Assembly (NCBI GenBank): GCA_017165825.1
Contig: CM029368.1
Location: 3,229,530-3,293,529, forward strand
Origin: Hepsetus odoe
Taxonomy: Eukaryota; Chordata; Actinopteri; Characiformes; Hepsetidae
Direction: 5' to 3'
Length of the DNA stretch: 64,000 bases
In this document: positions 43,334-54,345 of the stretch, in pieces
How the letters are laid out: each line of letters starts with the position of its first letter
How positions within the stretch are numbered: the first letter of the stretch is position 1
Notes under the pieces: generated by a model
Told to the model about the DNA's origin: nothing
The model's input: only the letters and a program-made list of their open reading frames with translations
Database searches by the model: none
Position numbers and translations under genes: made by a program

Positions 43334-43373
43334 GCTACCAGTAGTGACACTGACCCAAGTCAAATGCAAAACT

Positions 43374-43675
43374 GGAGAGATGGAGATCTGCTCTAGAGAG
43401 GAGAGGGATGAAAGTGAGTAGGACAAAGACAGAATACATGAGTGTGAATGAAAGGGAGGACAGTGGAGTGGTGAGGATGGAGGGAGTAGAGGTGACAAAG
43501 GTGGAGGAGTTTAAATACTTGGGATCAACAGCTCAGAGTAATGGCGAGTGTGGAAGAGTGGTGAAGAAGAGAGTGCAGGCAGGTTGGAATGGGTGGAGAA
43601 GACTGACAGCAGTGAACTGTTAAAGACATGTACCAGCAAGAGTGAAAGGAAAGGTTTACAGGATGGTAGTGAGAC
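43374..43675 (+). mobile_element. RTE fragment (post-polymerase region)
   Basis: The 71-codon frame 43408-43623 gives KTEYMSVNEREDSGVVRMEG, VEVTKVEEFKYLGSTAQSNG and KKRVQAGWNGWRRLTA, very close to the full element. It then continues ccagcaagagtgaaaggaaagg and ends at gtagtgagacca without a 3' tail. Both ends are truncated and it is fused to the Tc1 piece. Confidence 0.88.
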
Positions 43676-44246
43676 CAAATTTGCAGAATATTGCTTTTGA
43701 AGAAGACATTTTAGTCTTTGTTACATTCTATTGGTGTTGAGATTTTAATGTCAGAATCTTGATTGTGTCTTAAACAACAGCCACCTGCTTCTCTTCTCCC
43801 CTTTCATTTTAACTCCTTTATCTGTAGGAGTGAAAGGTTGCTGTAAACAGTGTAACAACAGTGTAACACCTTAAAAACATATAACTACAGTGGATTTAGG
43901 GGACTGTACTTCCAGCCTGATCTTCAGCTGCTTCTCTTTGCCCTGAACTGAGAGTTTGATGACTCTGGTTTTGCAGAAACATGTACAGGTTCTTTCCCGA
44001 TTTCAGGCGTTTACACTCATTGATCCTCAGCGACGATCTCTACCTCCAGGTCGTCTCTAGATGTGATTAAACTGCTCCGCTGACTTTGGGCGTCCGTCTG
44101 AGAATGGCATAATTGTGAAGTTAATTGGTCTAATTTAGGATTCGGCCTCCAAGCACATTACAGATCTTCTACAGACAAACAGTGCGGGAAGTGCGAGACC
44201 TCCAGGGGACAGAACTGCATTAACTGGGAACATGATTACATTTGTG
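43676..44246. other. Unassigned sequence
   Basis: No recognised family or exon. Confidence 0.5.
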
Positions 44247-44247
44247 C

Positions 44248-44278
<31 letters not shown>

Positions 44279-44291
44279 TGTGTGTGTGTGA
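44247..44291. repeat. (TG)n microsatellite
   Basis: About 45 bp of TG with tatg and tgcg interruptions. Confidence 0.97.
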
Positions 44292-44760
44292 ATCCTGTGG
44301 TTTGATTTGTTAATATCTTTATAACAACTGTTGTTGATGTGGGCCATGTTGATCCTAAGAACATCAGATTCCAGTCCAATACAGTGTATAGTTTTTAAAG
44401 CTGGAAAAAATGAAACTTAAAAAGTCTGGAAGGAAGAAGTTTCAAGGACAAAAATGATGAGGATTCTTTACAAATATAAACACAGAAGCGTATAAAACTG
44501 ATCGTGTTAGAGAGTTCAGACTAGGTTCATGGTGAAATCATTTCAGAGACACTTAAAGACTCGTTATAACGGTGATGATTGGAACCAGACATCTATTACA
44601 CCAACATAGCCTTTTCATTTACTTCCAAAATCACCAAATTCAAACATCTTATTTTTATCTACAAAAACCATTAGAAAATATTGTGATGTATTTTATGTAT
44701 TGTTGAGAAACATCTCTCCAGTCTTCCTAAAGGTCTAAATTTCTTAGTCCAGTCCTTGTA
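44292..44760. other. Unassigned sequence
   Basis: No recognised repeat. ctctccagtcttcctaaagg near 44715 is a possible MITE X scrap. Confidence 0.45.
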
Positions 44761-44970
44761 CATTTACATTTACGGCATTTAGCAGACGCTCTTATCCAGT
44801 GCGACTTCCATGTCCTAATTACAGGGACAGTCCCCCTGGAGCAACTCAGGGTTAAGGGTCTTGCTCAGGGACCCAGTGGTGGTAGTGCCAGAGGTGGGAT
44901 TTGAACCTGGGATCTCTTGAGCCATAGGTCCATAGGCAAGTATCCTACCACTGGACCACCGCCACCCTAT
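44761..44970 (-). mobile_element. Family B SINE, full length
   Basis: Very similar to 22891-23100, sharing the blocks catttacatttacggcattt, gggacagtccccctggagca, ggttaagggtcttgctcagg, ggtgggatttgaacctggga and ctaccactggaccaccgcca. Confidence 0.93.
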
Positions 44971-45086
44971 AAGGGTACCCTTGTACCTTTCAGAAGCAGT
45001 GTTGGATCATCTGAATGAGAGAAGGAGCCTGGATAACCCTGAAATAACCCAAAAGAGAAATGATAAAGCTCATCTAAAAGAGTCCA

Positions 45087-45306
45087 GGCTGCGGTGGTCT
45101 ATTGGTTAAGAAATGGGCCCCATGATCAGAGGATTTTGGGAGGGTCCATTAGTTTGCCTTGAGGTACCGTCCCAATCACTGCTCCCCGGCTGCTATATAT
45201 GACTGCCTTATGGTGCGTGTGGGTTAAATACAGAGGAGCATTTTGTTTTGGTTCACAGAGTGCCGTGGTGCGTTCACGCTGACCAAAATAGTCACTTTCA
45301 CTTTCA
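45087..45306 (+). mobile_element. Family A SINE
   Basis: ggctgcggtggtctattggt, a destroyed B box (ggattttgggagggtcc), ttgaggtaccgtcccaatca, ggttaaatacagaggagc and the tail atagtcactttcactttc. Confidence 0.85.
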
Positions 45307-45370
45307 AGAATAGCGCTGATTCTACCAGGTATTGACTTTAAAGCTAGTTAGAATTCTATAAACTCCACCA

Positions 45371-45489
45371 CTCACTCTCTCTCATTCATTTTCTGAGCTG
45401 CTTGTCCTAATTAGGGTCGCGGGAGATGATGGGGCCTATTCCAGCTCTCACAGGGCGAAAGGAGAGGAAACACCCTGGACAGGCAGGGC
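45371..45489 (-). mobile_element. Family C SINE, 3' part
   Basis: ttctgagctgcttgtcctaa, ggggcctattccagctctca, gaaacaccctggacaggcag. It is fused to a family A 3' tail (45502-45546, gtgtcacagtggcaactagtcactttcact). Confidence 0.75.
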
Positions 45490-45501
45490 TCCTCCACCAT
45501 G

Positions 45502-45546
45502 AACACTGCGCTGTGTGTCACAGTGGCAACTAGTCACTTTCACTTG
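45502..45546 (+). mobile_element. Family A SINE tail fragment
   Basis: gcgctgtgtgtcacagtggc followed by aactagtcactttcacttg. Confidence 0.65.
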
Positions 45547-45613
45547 AGCTTCTCCTTAACAGAGCAACCCCACAGCTAAGAGGTGGCTTTGTTCACCTCT
45601 TAACCCACTGAAC

Positions 45614-45859
45614 GAAAGTGAAGTGACAAGTGAAAGTGACTGTTTGTGTCATTGTGAGAACACAGCACAGCACACAGGGAACCACAACGGAATTTGGCCT
45701 CTGCATTTAACCTTCGCGCTGGGGGAAGCGTCCAGGGAGCAGTGACGGGGGCGGTACCTTGCTCAAGGGTACCTCAGGGCAAGCTACTGGTAAGGGGTTT
45801 GAACCCACAATCTTCCGATCCTGTGGCCGAATCCCTAAACACTCAGCCACTGCCGCCCT
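45614..45859 (-). mobile_element. Family A SINE, near complete
   Basis: Tail gaaagtgaagtgacaagtg, ccacaacggaatttggcctc, gggagcagtgacgggggcgg, ctactggtaaggggtttgaa (mixed features of both subfamilies) and head aacactcagccactgccgcc. It faces the plus-strand copy 300 bp upstream. Confidence 0.88.
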
Positions 45860-46767
45860 ATTCGTGAAAAAAACAATGGATTTGATCCACGGCTGGATAC
45901 CGTATTTCACACTTGAGAACGCGGCGAATCATTTTCTCAGGTCGGGTTCGAACCCACTGGGGCAGCGCAGGCCTCCAGAAGCCCGCGTGAAGTTGCTTGC
46001 CTCAGACTTTCAGCAGCATCGGTCTGATCGGTATCCTCAGCGGTGAGGAGTCAGCGTTTGTGGTGTCGGATCATCTGTGCCAGCGTTGCGTAAGATATGC
46101 AACTGAATGAGAACATGCACCTGCATGTGGAGAGTCTTCTCCCTGGACTCCTGCATCTGCAGGAAAGTTTTATGCTGAGCGTATGCCTGCATGCGGAGGA
46201 TAAGAAAAAGAGAAAAGTGAAGAAAAGGAGTTGGTATTCTCCAGCTTGGTGGGGAAAAAAGCGACACGCCGTAGTTTGAAATGAAGCTCCAGATGGATGA
46301 AAGAGTCGACGTTCGAAAATCCGCTGCACGTAAGCAGAATAATTACACTTACTCGGCCTTACTGAGCAAAAATAACTCCGTTTACTTCTTCCTCTCAGTG
46401 ACTCCACAGGACAAAACTAATTGGACGCCAAAAACAGAACTGCTGACTGTTCTCCTGCCATTTGCCTGTGTCTGGTCCTCACCCGCGGGTGACGGCAGCT
46501 CCCAGTGCGAGCACTTAAACAGTGCTGTCAAACTCAGCCTGTCTCAGCCTGGCCATTATCGCCCCGGCCCTCATTTGCACCGCGTTACCCACACTGACCA
46601 TTTCAGCTAGTTTAAGGGACAGACACCCTTACAGGAGACAGCAAGTCAGCAAGTCTTCCCACAACATGTCAAATAACTGAGACAAATTCTATCGAAGAGG
46701 CTCCAGAAGTGAGAAATGTGAGCATCAGTTTAACTTCAGCTGTAGTCTGTGTGGTGTCACACTAGGA
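45860..46767. other. Unassigned, relatively CpG-rich sequence
   Basis: No repeat family is recognised. Frames of 95-118 codons on both strands resemble nothing I know. CpG content is higher than in the surroundings. Confidence 0.4.
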
Positions 46768-46918
46768 TTAGGACACCCAGGATGCTCAGCTGTGGACCAA
46801 AAGGTTGTGGGTTCGAGGCTCTGCCCGGTCCCAGCACCATCAAAAACCCTTAACCCCCTTCTCTTACATCCGACTGCACACATCGCTCAGGATGAAGCGT
46901 CCGATTTAGCCCGTAGAC
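46768..46918 (+). mobile_element. Family B SINE, old
   Basis: ggttgtgggttcgaggctct (B box), ccggtcccagcaccatcaaa, then a decayed tail tcgctcaggatgaagcgtcc. Confidence 0.6.
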
Positions 46919-46983
46919 ATAATCCTAATTAGCATCTTAGAATTCCAATTCATATTTTTATATAGTCTTGACAGTTCTTTATA

Positions 46984-47788
46984 TACAGTACTGTGCAAAA
47001 GTTTTAGGCAGGTGTGAAAAAAGTGAAAGTGACAACCCTTGTCGTTGCGAGGTCATGGCACAGCACACATGAACCACAACGAAATTGGACCTCTGCATTT
47101 AACCCATGCACACTCAAACCCGTGCAGCAGTGGGCAGCTATTGAAAGCGCCCAGGGAGCAGTGACGGGGACGGTACCTTGCTCAAGGGTACCTCAGGGCA
47201 ACCTATTGGGAAGGGGTTTGAACCCCCGATCCTCCGATCATGCGGCTAACGCCCTAACCGCTAGGCCACCGCTGCCCCAAAAAGTGCTGTAAACAAAGAA
47301 CGCTTTCAGAAATATAAATAATGATCGTTTATTTTTATCAATTTACAATTTTGAGCAAACAAAAGAAAATCTAAATCAGATCAATATTTGGTGTTGCTAC
47401 CTTTTGCCTTCAAAGCAGCATCAGTTCTTCTAGGTACACTTGCACACAGTCAGGGATTCTGTAGGATTATAGTCGGTGTCTGATCAACCAGTTTTACCAA
47501 ACAGGTACTGATGATCATCAATGTCACACGGAGGAGAAACACAGTCATGTTTGGAGCGACCGACCGGCTGAGTTCCTTCAAAAACTGTGTGCAAGTGTAC
47601 CTTGAAGAACTGATGCTGTTTTGAAGGCAAACGGTGGTCACACCAAATATTGATCTGATTTAGATTCTCTTTTGTTCATTCACTGCATTTTGTTGATTGA
47701 TGAAAATAAATGATCAACACTTCCATTTCTGAAAGCGTTCTGTTTACAGCATTTTTACACCTGCCTAAAACTTTTGCACAGTGCTGTA
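46984..47788. mobile_element. MITE Z: fold-back DNA transposon, TA-flanked
   Basis: Terminal inverted repeats start tacagtactgtgcaaaagtt and end aacttttgcacagtgctgta. The inverted arms are long: apart from an inserted SINE, the left arm to about 47455 pairs with the right arm from about 47585. Pairing includes gctgtaaacaaagaacgctt, atctaaatcagatcaatatt and gtacacttgcacacagt with their complements. About 550 bp remain without the SINE. No transposase is present. TA ends fit Tc1/mariner-type mobilisation. Confidence 0.9.
47026..47278 (-). mobile_element. Young family A SINE nested in MITE Z
   Basis: Complete and about 97% identical by eye to 25843-26101. It carries the same second-subfamily features (ggaaggggtttgaaccccc, gaaccacaacgaaattggac). 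It is flanked by aaaaagtg at 47018-47025 and 47279-47286. Confidence 0.93.
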
Positions 47789-47884
47789 CATATTTACTAT
47801 AAAATGAAAATATCACAATGTATCACTTCACTAGATTGTGTCGTTAATCAGGATTCCTCACATTAGCATGTGTTGCTAATCACA

Positions 47885-48960
47885 TTGATGTTATTCGTAA
47901 TCCCCTGAAATGGAGCGAGTTGTTTGATCATGATTCATTGCATGAGATGGAGTTGTTTGTTATGATAATTATATTGGATTGTCCAATTGTGTTTTAATTT
48001 GACTGTGTTCATTATGATCAATAACATGTTTGTGTAACTGTGATTTAATTATGCTGTGTTAAGCATGATCAATAACATGTTTGTTGTACTGTGATTTAAT
48101 TATGCTGTGTTAAGCATGATAACATGTTTATGTAACTGTGATTTAATTATGCGGTGTTAAGCATGATCAATAAAATGTTTGTTGTACTGTGATTTAATTA
48201 TGTTGTGTTAAGCATGATCAATAACGTTTGCGTTACTGTGATTTCATTATGCTGTGTTAAGCATGATCAATAACATGTTTGTGTAATTGTGATTTAATTA
48301 TGCTGTTAATCAATAACATGTTTGTGTAATTGTGATTTAATTATGCTGTGTTAAGCATGATCAATAACATGTTTGTTGTACTGTGATTTAAGCATGATCA
48401 ATAAAATGTTTGTGTAACTGTGATTTAATGATGTTGTGTTAAGCATGATCAATAACATGTTTGTTGTACTGTGATTTAATGATGTGTTCATTATGATCAA
48501 TAACATGTTTGTTGTACTGTGATTTAATTATGCTGTGTTAAGCATGATCAGTAACATGTTTGTTGTACTGTGATTTAATGATGTTGTGTTAAGCATGATC
48601 AATAACATGTTTGTTGTACTGTGATTTAATTATGCTGTGTTAAGCATGATCAATAATGTTTGCGTTACTGTGATTTCATTATGCTGTGTTAAGCATGATC
48701 AATAACATGTTTGTGTAATTGTGATTTAATTATGCTGTGTTAAGCATGATCAATAACATGTTTGTTGTACTGTGATTTAATTATGCTGTGTTAAGCATGA
48801 TCAATAACATGTTTGTGTAACTGTGATTTAATTATGCTGTGTTAAGCATGATTAGTAACATGTTTGTGTAACTGTGATTTAATGATGTGTTAATTATGAT
48901 CAGTAACATGTTTGTGTTAATTGTGGTTGATAACATGTTTGTATAAAATATTGAGGCTGT
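47885..48960. repeat. AT-rich ~50-bp satellite array
   Basis: About 19 units built from gatcaataacatgtttgttg, tactgtgatttaattatgct and gtgttaagcat. Unit length is 50-51 bp with variants lacking parts (for example at 48300 and 48395). Two variant types alternate (gttgtactg and gtgtaactg). Homology is strongest from about 48010 to 48925. Confidence 0.95.
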
Positions 48961-49330
48961 GTAATTAAAGGTGATTGATCACAGTTTGTTTAGCTAATTG
49001 TGATTTGATTAGACTGTGTTATGAACTGTGGTTAATTGCATTAGGTTGTGTTATTTATTGTGCTGGTTTCCTGACTTTATGATGAGTGATCACTTTAATT
49101 CATGTAGCTAATTCATGTAGCTAATCCTGATTTAGGTAGATTGTGTTGTTAATCATGAACTGTTCAAATAATTTGTGTAGTTGATGAATCAGCTTTTTTG
49201 TTTAGATTATAGCGGTTGCAATAATTGCAGATAATTGCATTTGATAAATCACGATCACATGTTGTTTATTAGCAAATCGAGATGAATCGCTTTAGTTTGT
49301 GCAGTAAACTGTGATTCATGACATTAATTC
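48961..49330. repeat. Decayed flank of the ~50-bp array
   Basis: Words such as ttgtgatttgattagactgt, gtgttatgaactgtggttaa and cagtaaactgtgattcatga keep the array's vocabulary with increasing divergence to the right. Confidence 0.6.
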
Positions 49331-49997
49331 CGATTCTTATTTGCGTTGGCTTTTCCATCTTCAGAGGAGCTGATGAGAGTGGATATCATACCCTCCCCCA
49401 TGTCTTTATGTCTTATTCGGAAAAAGAGACGATGCTTATTTATTGCAACGTTGTTTCATTCATAATTAATGAAGAATAAGTTTCACATTTTCATAAAACG
49501 GCTGAGAAAATGCAGCCCGTCTTCTCGATCACGGGCGTTCAGCTCTCGTGACGACACCTTATGTAACAGGGCCTAAAAATATCTCTGAATTCTGCTCTTG
49601 TTGAGCTGAAGGACCTGCCGTAATCTCATTTGTCTCTCTCTTACGTAAGCGCGGGCTGGGCAGATGTTTTTGCTGCGGGTGTAATTTCTTTATCTTGATG
49701 TCAGCTCTGTCAAAATCCTGCTCTCGGACGCGGATGGTGAGATGGTGGACCGAGTGGTGAGAGGCAGAACGTTTTCATCTGCAGGGATGGACACTGTAGC
49801 GTTTTAGTAGCAGAACAGAACGACCTCAAAGACTTTAGAGGTCTTCTTTTCTATTAGTAATGCCATGAGCTGATCTCCTGGGTTGAGGGCTGATCTTATT
49901 TAAGTAATCGATTAGAGGGCAACACTTTATTCTGACGGCTGTTTAAGATGATATATAGATTCTCACATTGTCCTCACCTGACATTCAGTTCAAATTC
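49331..49997. other. Unassigned, repeat-free block
   Basis: No repeat family is recognised. It includes CpG-containing sequence at 49500-49760 and a TAATTAATGAA string (49465). It could be single-copy host DNA. Function is unknown. Confidence 0.35.
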
Positions 49998-50149
49998 ACG
50001 GTGGTGGTGGACTGGTTAGGGTATAGTTCCCAGGATTGGAAGCCCAGACCAGTCGGTTGCCCTGAGGTACCCTTGGTGGGGGGGGGCAGAGGCTGCACGG
50101 TGCTGTGTATGCATATTGACAAGTAGTCACTTTCATTTCACTTTCACAT
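49998..50149 (+). mobile_element. Family A SINE, internally deleted
   Basis: cggtggtggtggactggtta, ccagaccagtcggttgccct, gaggtacccttgg, a run of nine G, gcagaggctgcacggtgctg and the tail agtcactttcatttcacttt. Confidence 0.8.
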
Positions 50150-50410
50150 CATTTCACTTCACTTTCACTCAGAAAGGGAGAACCATCTCCATGTTGATGT
50201 CTTTGGATTTAGAGTGGAATGAGTCACAATTTCCTGCGTGTGTGATGGACAAATGTCCCAATACTTTTGAGGACTATATAGTGTGTGTAAATGTGTCAAG
50301 ACTTTTGTTTTCTTTGCCATGAAGAAAAGCGCCATGAAAACAATGAAAAACAGGCTGTTGGTTAATCTTTAAATATTTCTGACCTGCAATTAATGTTTAC
50401 AAGAGTTTAA

Positions 50411-50640
50411 AGTGAAAGTGAAAGTGACACCCCTCGTCATTGCGAGGTCACAGCACAGCAGACAACAAAATTGGACCCATGCACACTCAAACACCGTGCA
50501 GCAGTGGGCAGTTATTGAAAGCGCTCGGGGAGCAGTGACGGGGACGGCACCTTGCTCAAGGTTACCTCAGGGCAACCTATTGGGAAGGGGTTCGAACCCC
50601 CGATCAGGCAGCTAACTCCCTAACCACTAGGCCACCGCAG
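50411..50640 (-). mobile_element. Family A SINE, second subfamily
   Basis: Tail agtgaaagtgaaagtgacac, ctcgtcattgcgaggtcaca, cgtgcagcagtgggcagtta, gggaaggggttcgaaccccc and taaccactaggccaccgcag. It faces the previous copy 260 bp away. Confidence 0.92.
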
Positions 50641-51242
50641 ACTATTAAAACAATTTTAGCTAAAAAATGTGAGCAAAAATGTGTTTTTCCATTAAACGGG
50701 TCCTTTCACAGAAAGCTCGACCTCCCGTCCCAACAACCGCTTTTAAGTGCTCGTCTCATTTTGATCCGTTTGCAGTCTGGGGAGCTCTTTTTTTTTTTTT
50801 AGTAAATCATGTCCCATAAATCCAGGTGAACATGTTGCATATGCTTATGATGAATCCCTTTAATCATTATTTAGTCCTGTCAAGTTTCCAGATCCTGGAG
50901 TTTCCCTTCCCTTCAGGCACCTTAATGGCTTGTTAATGATGCCCCTGATTGTCTCCATCCATCTATTCGCTGTCCTTCCTCCTCTTTTACCTTCCAAGAA
51001 AAATGGCATCATCCATTGAGGTTGTTCTTCAAACGCATTCAAAGTTCAAGCAGGAAGTGAAGTTTGATTTTGTTAGGATTCAGTCATTAAGTCCTAAAAG
51101 TCTCCTCCAACGTCAGTGTTCAGAGCCTGAGCGTCTTTTCTGTCCCACTTTTTTATTTTTTTTATTGTCGAGCCACAAAAAGGCCGCTGTCGAATAAATC
51201 TGATCGGTGTTTATAGAAACTTACCGTTGCGTCTACGTTACG
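50641..51242. other. Unassigned sequence
   Basis: No recognised repeat or exon. Confidence 0.5.
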
Positions 51243-51480
51243 GTTTTCCAAGATCTGACCTCAACCCAGCTAAAAGCCTTTGGGATCAGAAACAGGCCTT
51301 TCCATCCTCCATCAGTGCCTGACCTCTCAAATGCTCTTTCAGCCAAAAGAGCACAAGCTCCCCCAGACACTCTAAAACCTCGTTAAAAGCCTTCTCAGAA
51401 AAGTGGAGGCTGTTACAGCCACAATCATACTGATGCCCAAGGGTTTACAATGGGATGTCCAGCAAGCTCATTTTCCTAAA
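51243..51480 (+). mobile_element. Tc1-like transposon remnant (3' coding end)
   Basis: Decayed nucleotide similarity to the end of a Tc1 transposase gene: gacctcaacccagctaaaag, cctttgggatcagaaacagg, atcagtgcctgacctctcaa and ctcagaaaagtggaggctgt, then atgcccaagggtttacaatg and ggatgtccagcaagc. The SPDLNP-ENLW region is only partly recognisable. The stops and indels make it non-functional. Confidence 0.7.
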
Positions 51481-51739
51481 CTTTGGGCCTTACAGTGTTC
51501 AAACTTTGAAGGTTTCCTCAAAGTCAAGAAGAAAGAGAAATGGAATTGGATGCACTTATACCATCTTTGCCCAAAACACTCGCGAGCACGAACCTGCAGA
51601 TCCCCAAGGGTCTGATCTCTGTGGAAGACACGTAGAGGGTGTGTGGAGGCCTGGAGAGAGGACAGGTGTATGATGTGTCCAGGCAAGATTGTGCGGAAAT
51701 CTTGGGTCCTGGATGCACTTCCAGACAAGCCCAGCGTTG

Positions 51740-51742
51740 CAC

Positions 51743-51784
<42 letters not shown>
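51740..51784. repeat. (CA)n microsatellite
   Basis: About 22 CA units with one CG interruption. Confidence 0.98.
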
Positions 51785-51786
<2 letters not shown>

Positions 51787-51845
51787 AGACTGAGGCACTG
51801 CAGCATTTTCACTGAAATCACAATTAGAACAACTTAAATTTTAAA

Positions 51846-52070
51846 AAGTGAAAGTGACTATTCTTGTCATTGTGAAATTACACCTCTGCATTTCACCCAC
51901 ACACACACAAACACACATGCAGCCGGGGGCAGCTTCTGAAAGCCCCCATGGAGCGGTGATGGGGACAGTACTTTGCTCAAGGGTACCTCAGGGCAACCCA
52001 CTGGTCTGGGATTCAAACCCATGATCATCTTATCCTGGGGTTCAACTAAGCACTAGGCCACTGCTGCCCC
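51846..52070 (-). mobile_element. Family A SINE, near complete
   Basis: Tail agtgaaagtgactattcttg, cacacacatgcagccggggg, gtgatggggacagtactttg, cactggtctgggattcaaac and head cactaggccactgctgcccc. Confidence 0.92.
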
Positions 52071-52130
52071 GATTTCTGGTTAGACAGTGAAATCATGTCT
52101 AGTGAACAAAGTACTGAACAATAACAGTCA

Positions 52131-52238
52131 GGTCTCCACGGAGCTCCAGGTGGAAATACACATGTCCACTCCACACAGGAAATGACCCAGACTGTCCCGT
52201 CTGGGAATCAAACCCAGGACCTTCTCACCGTGCTGCAG
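52131..52238 (-). mobile_element. Family C SINE, 5' part
   Basis: gtctccacggagctccaggt, cacatgtccactccacacag and ggaatcaaacccaggacctt, ending at tctcaccgtgctgca. Confidence 0.75.
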
Positions 52239-53179
52239 AACGAGAGGAGTAGATGTTTCTTGTTAGCGCTAAGTTCACTACTCCTGTATCTGTAATTAAG
52301 CAGAACTCAGACATCAGTCCGGGTTTAGTTGTTAAAGCACCAACGCTTATTTCTTCACTACGAGTTACAAAGTGTCCAGAGGAAGGATCAGCCTCTTAGT
52401 CAGCCTTGGGCAAGTTCGAGCAAAACACACGCTTCAAATCTCATCGGCTGCTCTATGATTCACTGCTGCATTCACCAAACCCTTTACTGTTCTTCTGCAA
52501 AAGAAGAGACGTTCGTCTACTCTCCGATCCCTCTCCATGCACACATTGCTTTCTGGACGGGTACAATGTGATATTTCTACCACTTCACTGTCATTTTTGC
52601 GAGCTAATTAGCTAAGTCACCTCATGTTTCTCATACTCAGATGCTCCCAATAAGTCTTCGAAGCTATTACGGTAAAACAGCTGTCTCCACGTTCCTCTAA
52701 AACACACACATTGAACATTTCAGTGAATTTCCCCATTAACTCTGCTCAGACGTTTAACGACTGGGCCACGTAGGAAGCGGTTGCTGTAAATGTGCCTCAG
52801 TTAACGAGCATTAAAGAAGCACACGTGCACTATTTCAAAACCTGCAAATGAAATATGATACGAGGTTTTCTCATTTTAATCATTCGTTAGTGTGGGGAAA
52901 AAGTGGGTCTCAGCTGTTGGGATGTGCTCAAGTTTTTAATTGGGACTCATGTTGGGTCTTGTGGTACATTAGTCACCCTGGGAAGATGCTTTGATAACAT
53001 CTTTAATTGAATTAGTGCCTTGTGATCAGCGTCTAATTAAAACATAAAGGCGTGTGGACGCTGCTTTAATCCGAACCATTCCTAAAAATGGCTTCAGGAA
53101 AGAGTCTTCCAGTGCGGAGGAAAGAATATCTTTAGAAACACGACACGGCAATGGTGCGTAGATATCTATTGGAAAGAAT
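52239..53179. other. Unassigned sequence
   Basis: No recognised repeat or gene. Confidence 0.5.
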
Positions 53180-53650
53180 AGGCCACTTTATTGGAAACGC
53201 ACATTTGTTTTATAGCTGCTCACTGGCCACTTTATTGGAAACACCAGCTTCTATCAGGTCTTAAAACAAGACAACAGCAGGGAAGGTAAAATACAGCTTT
53301 TTTTGTTTGGCTTATTGAAGGAAAAACGTTGTCCACCGCTAACTGACCTTATGTGAAAAAGTAATTGTCCTTTAGTACGTCAAGCAATTAACCAAACTGG
53401 TTGATTGATCTTACAACTGGTTGATTGAATTTCAACAGAGCATCCAGCAGAACCTTTCCAGCAATGTAGTGGAGGGTGAAAAGTCACAACTTTGATCAAA
53501 AGACGTTCCAGAAGAAAAGAGAAAGAGAACCACAATGAGAGCCATGATCTCCAACTGAAGAAACACTGAAGAAACACAGAAGTGGCCACAGTTTGACCAA
53601 AGTTCTTCTTAGAGCACATACAGCTCAAAAGAACCAAGTGGAACATTTAA
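53180..53650. mobile_element. Probable DNA-transposon debris
   Basis: ggccactttattggaaac occurs twice (about 53181 and 53225), and cttatgtgaaaaagtaattg (53350) is a terminal-like string I associate with fish DNA transposons. No transposase frame is recognisable. Family is uncertain. Confidence 0.35.
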
Positions 53651-54345
53651 TACCGTTTTCCACTGACGCTGGTGCTCAGCCGGTGCTTAAATTGGGAACC
53701 AATGAGAACCTCCCTTTGTTTCCACTGACTCTAGTGCCCGGTGGGAGCTGGATGACATCATCATGAAAAAAATCACATGACACCTGACTGCTGCTACACT
53801 GACCTGTCAAATCCTGCCATCTTCACCTTCCTAATCTTGCACATTTTTCTTTCTTTTTGTGCTTTGTGTTTCCTGAGATGAACAAAATACTATACCAAGT
53901 TCTTTCACTGACCAGACATCTGGAGACCTGGTTTTCTTTGGGTACAAAACCACGGAACGGGATCCAGACTGAGAACCGGCAGCACAGCGGCTCTGGCATC
54001 TGTGCAGTGAAAGGACACTCTGTGTAGGCCTCGCTCAGCTTTAATAAGGTCAGCCTGTACATTCATGGAAGAGTTTAATGGCAAAAATGCTTTGGAGTGG
54101 CCCACTGAGATGCTGTATCAGGACCCTCGGCCCTCCAATTAAAGCAGCTCTGCAAAAAAGAGTGGGCCAAAAGTGCTTCCTCATGTTCTTCTTGTTTTAT
54201 ACTGCATTTTGTATGAGAATCTGGTCCCATTCAGGGGGACATATATGCAAAAAGAGACACTGAAGATGAGACTGAAGCTCCCCTGAAACAGGAGAAAACT
54301 AAATGCACCTTGAGATGTAATTAAAAGCAATCTGAATAAGATTAA
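53651..54345. other. Unassigned sequence
   Basis: gccggtgcttaaattgggaa and tccactgac words at 53660-53740 suggest an old repeat. Not identified. Confidence 0.4.

Larger units (their letters stand above)
42943..43373 (-). mobile_element. Tc1-like transposon, internally deleted
   Basis: Left terminus cactgctcaaaaaaaaaa with caaaggaac, then a (TA)n, then the N-terminal third of the transposase on the minus strand up to the 5' leader (gtgacactgacccaagtcaa, atgcaaaact). Central and C-terminal transposase parts are lost. The right terminus is replaced by an RTE fragment at 43374. Confidence 0.85.

Noticed and set aside
46051..46407. 118-codon minus-strand frame in CpG-richer DNA
   Set aside because: No domain, and overlapping frames on both strands are equally open.
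47885..48960. Possible CRISPR-like or centromeric array
   Set aside because: No spacers. Only about 1 kb long with graded edges, so a local minisatellite is the simpler reading.
50235..50300. Possible Tc1 terminus (gtcccaatacttttgaggac)
   Set aside because: Only about 25 bp resemble a transposon end and no partner end or body is nearby.
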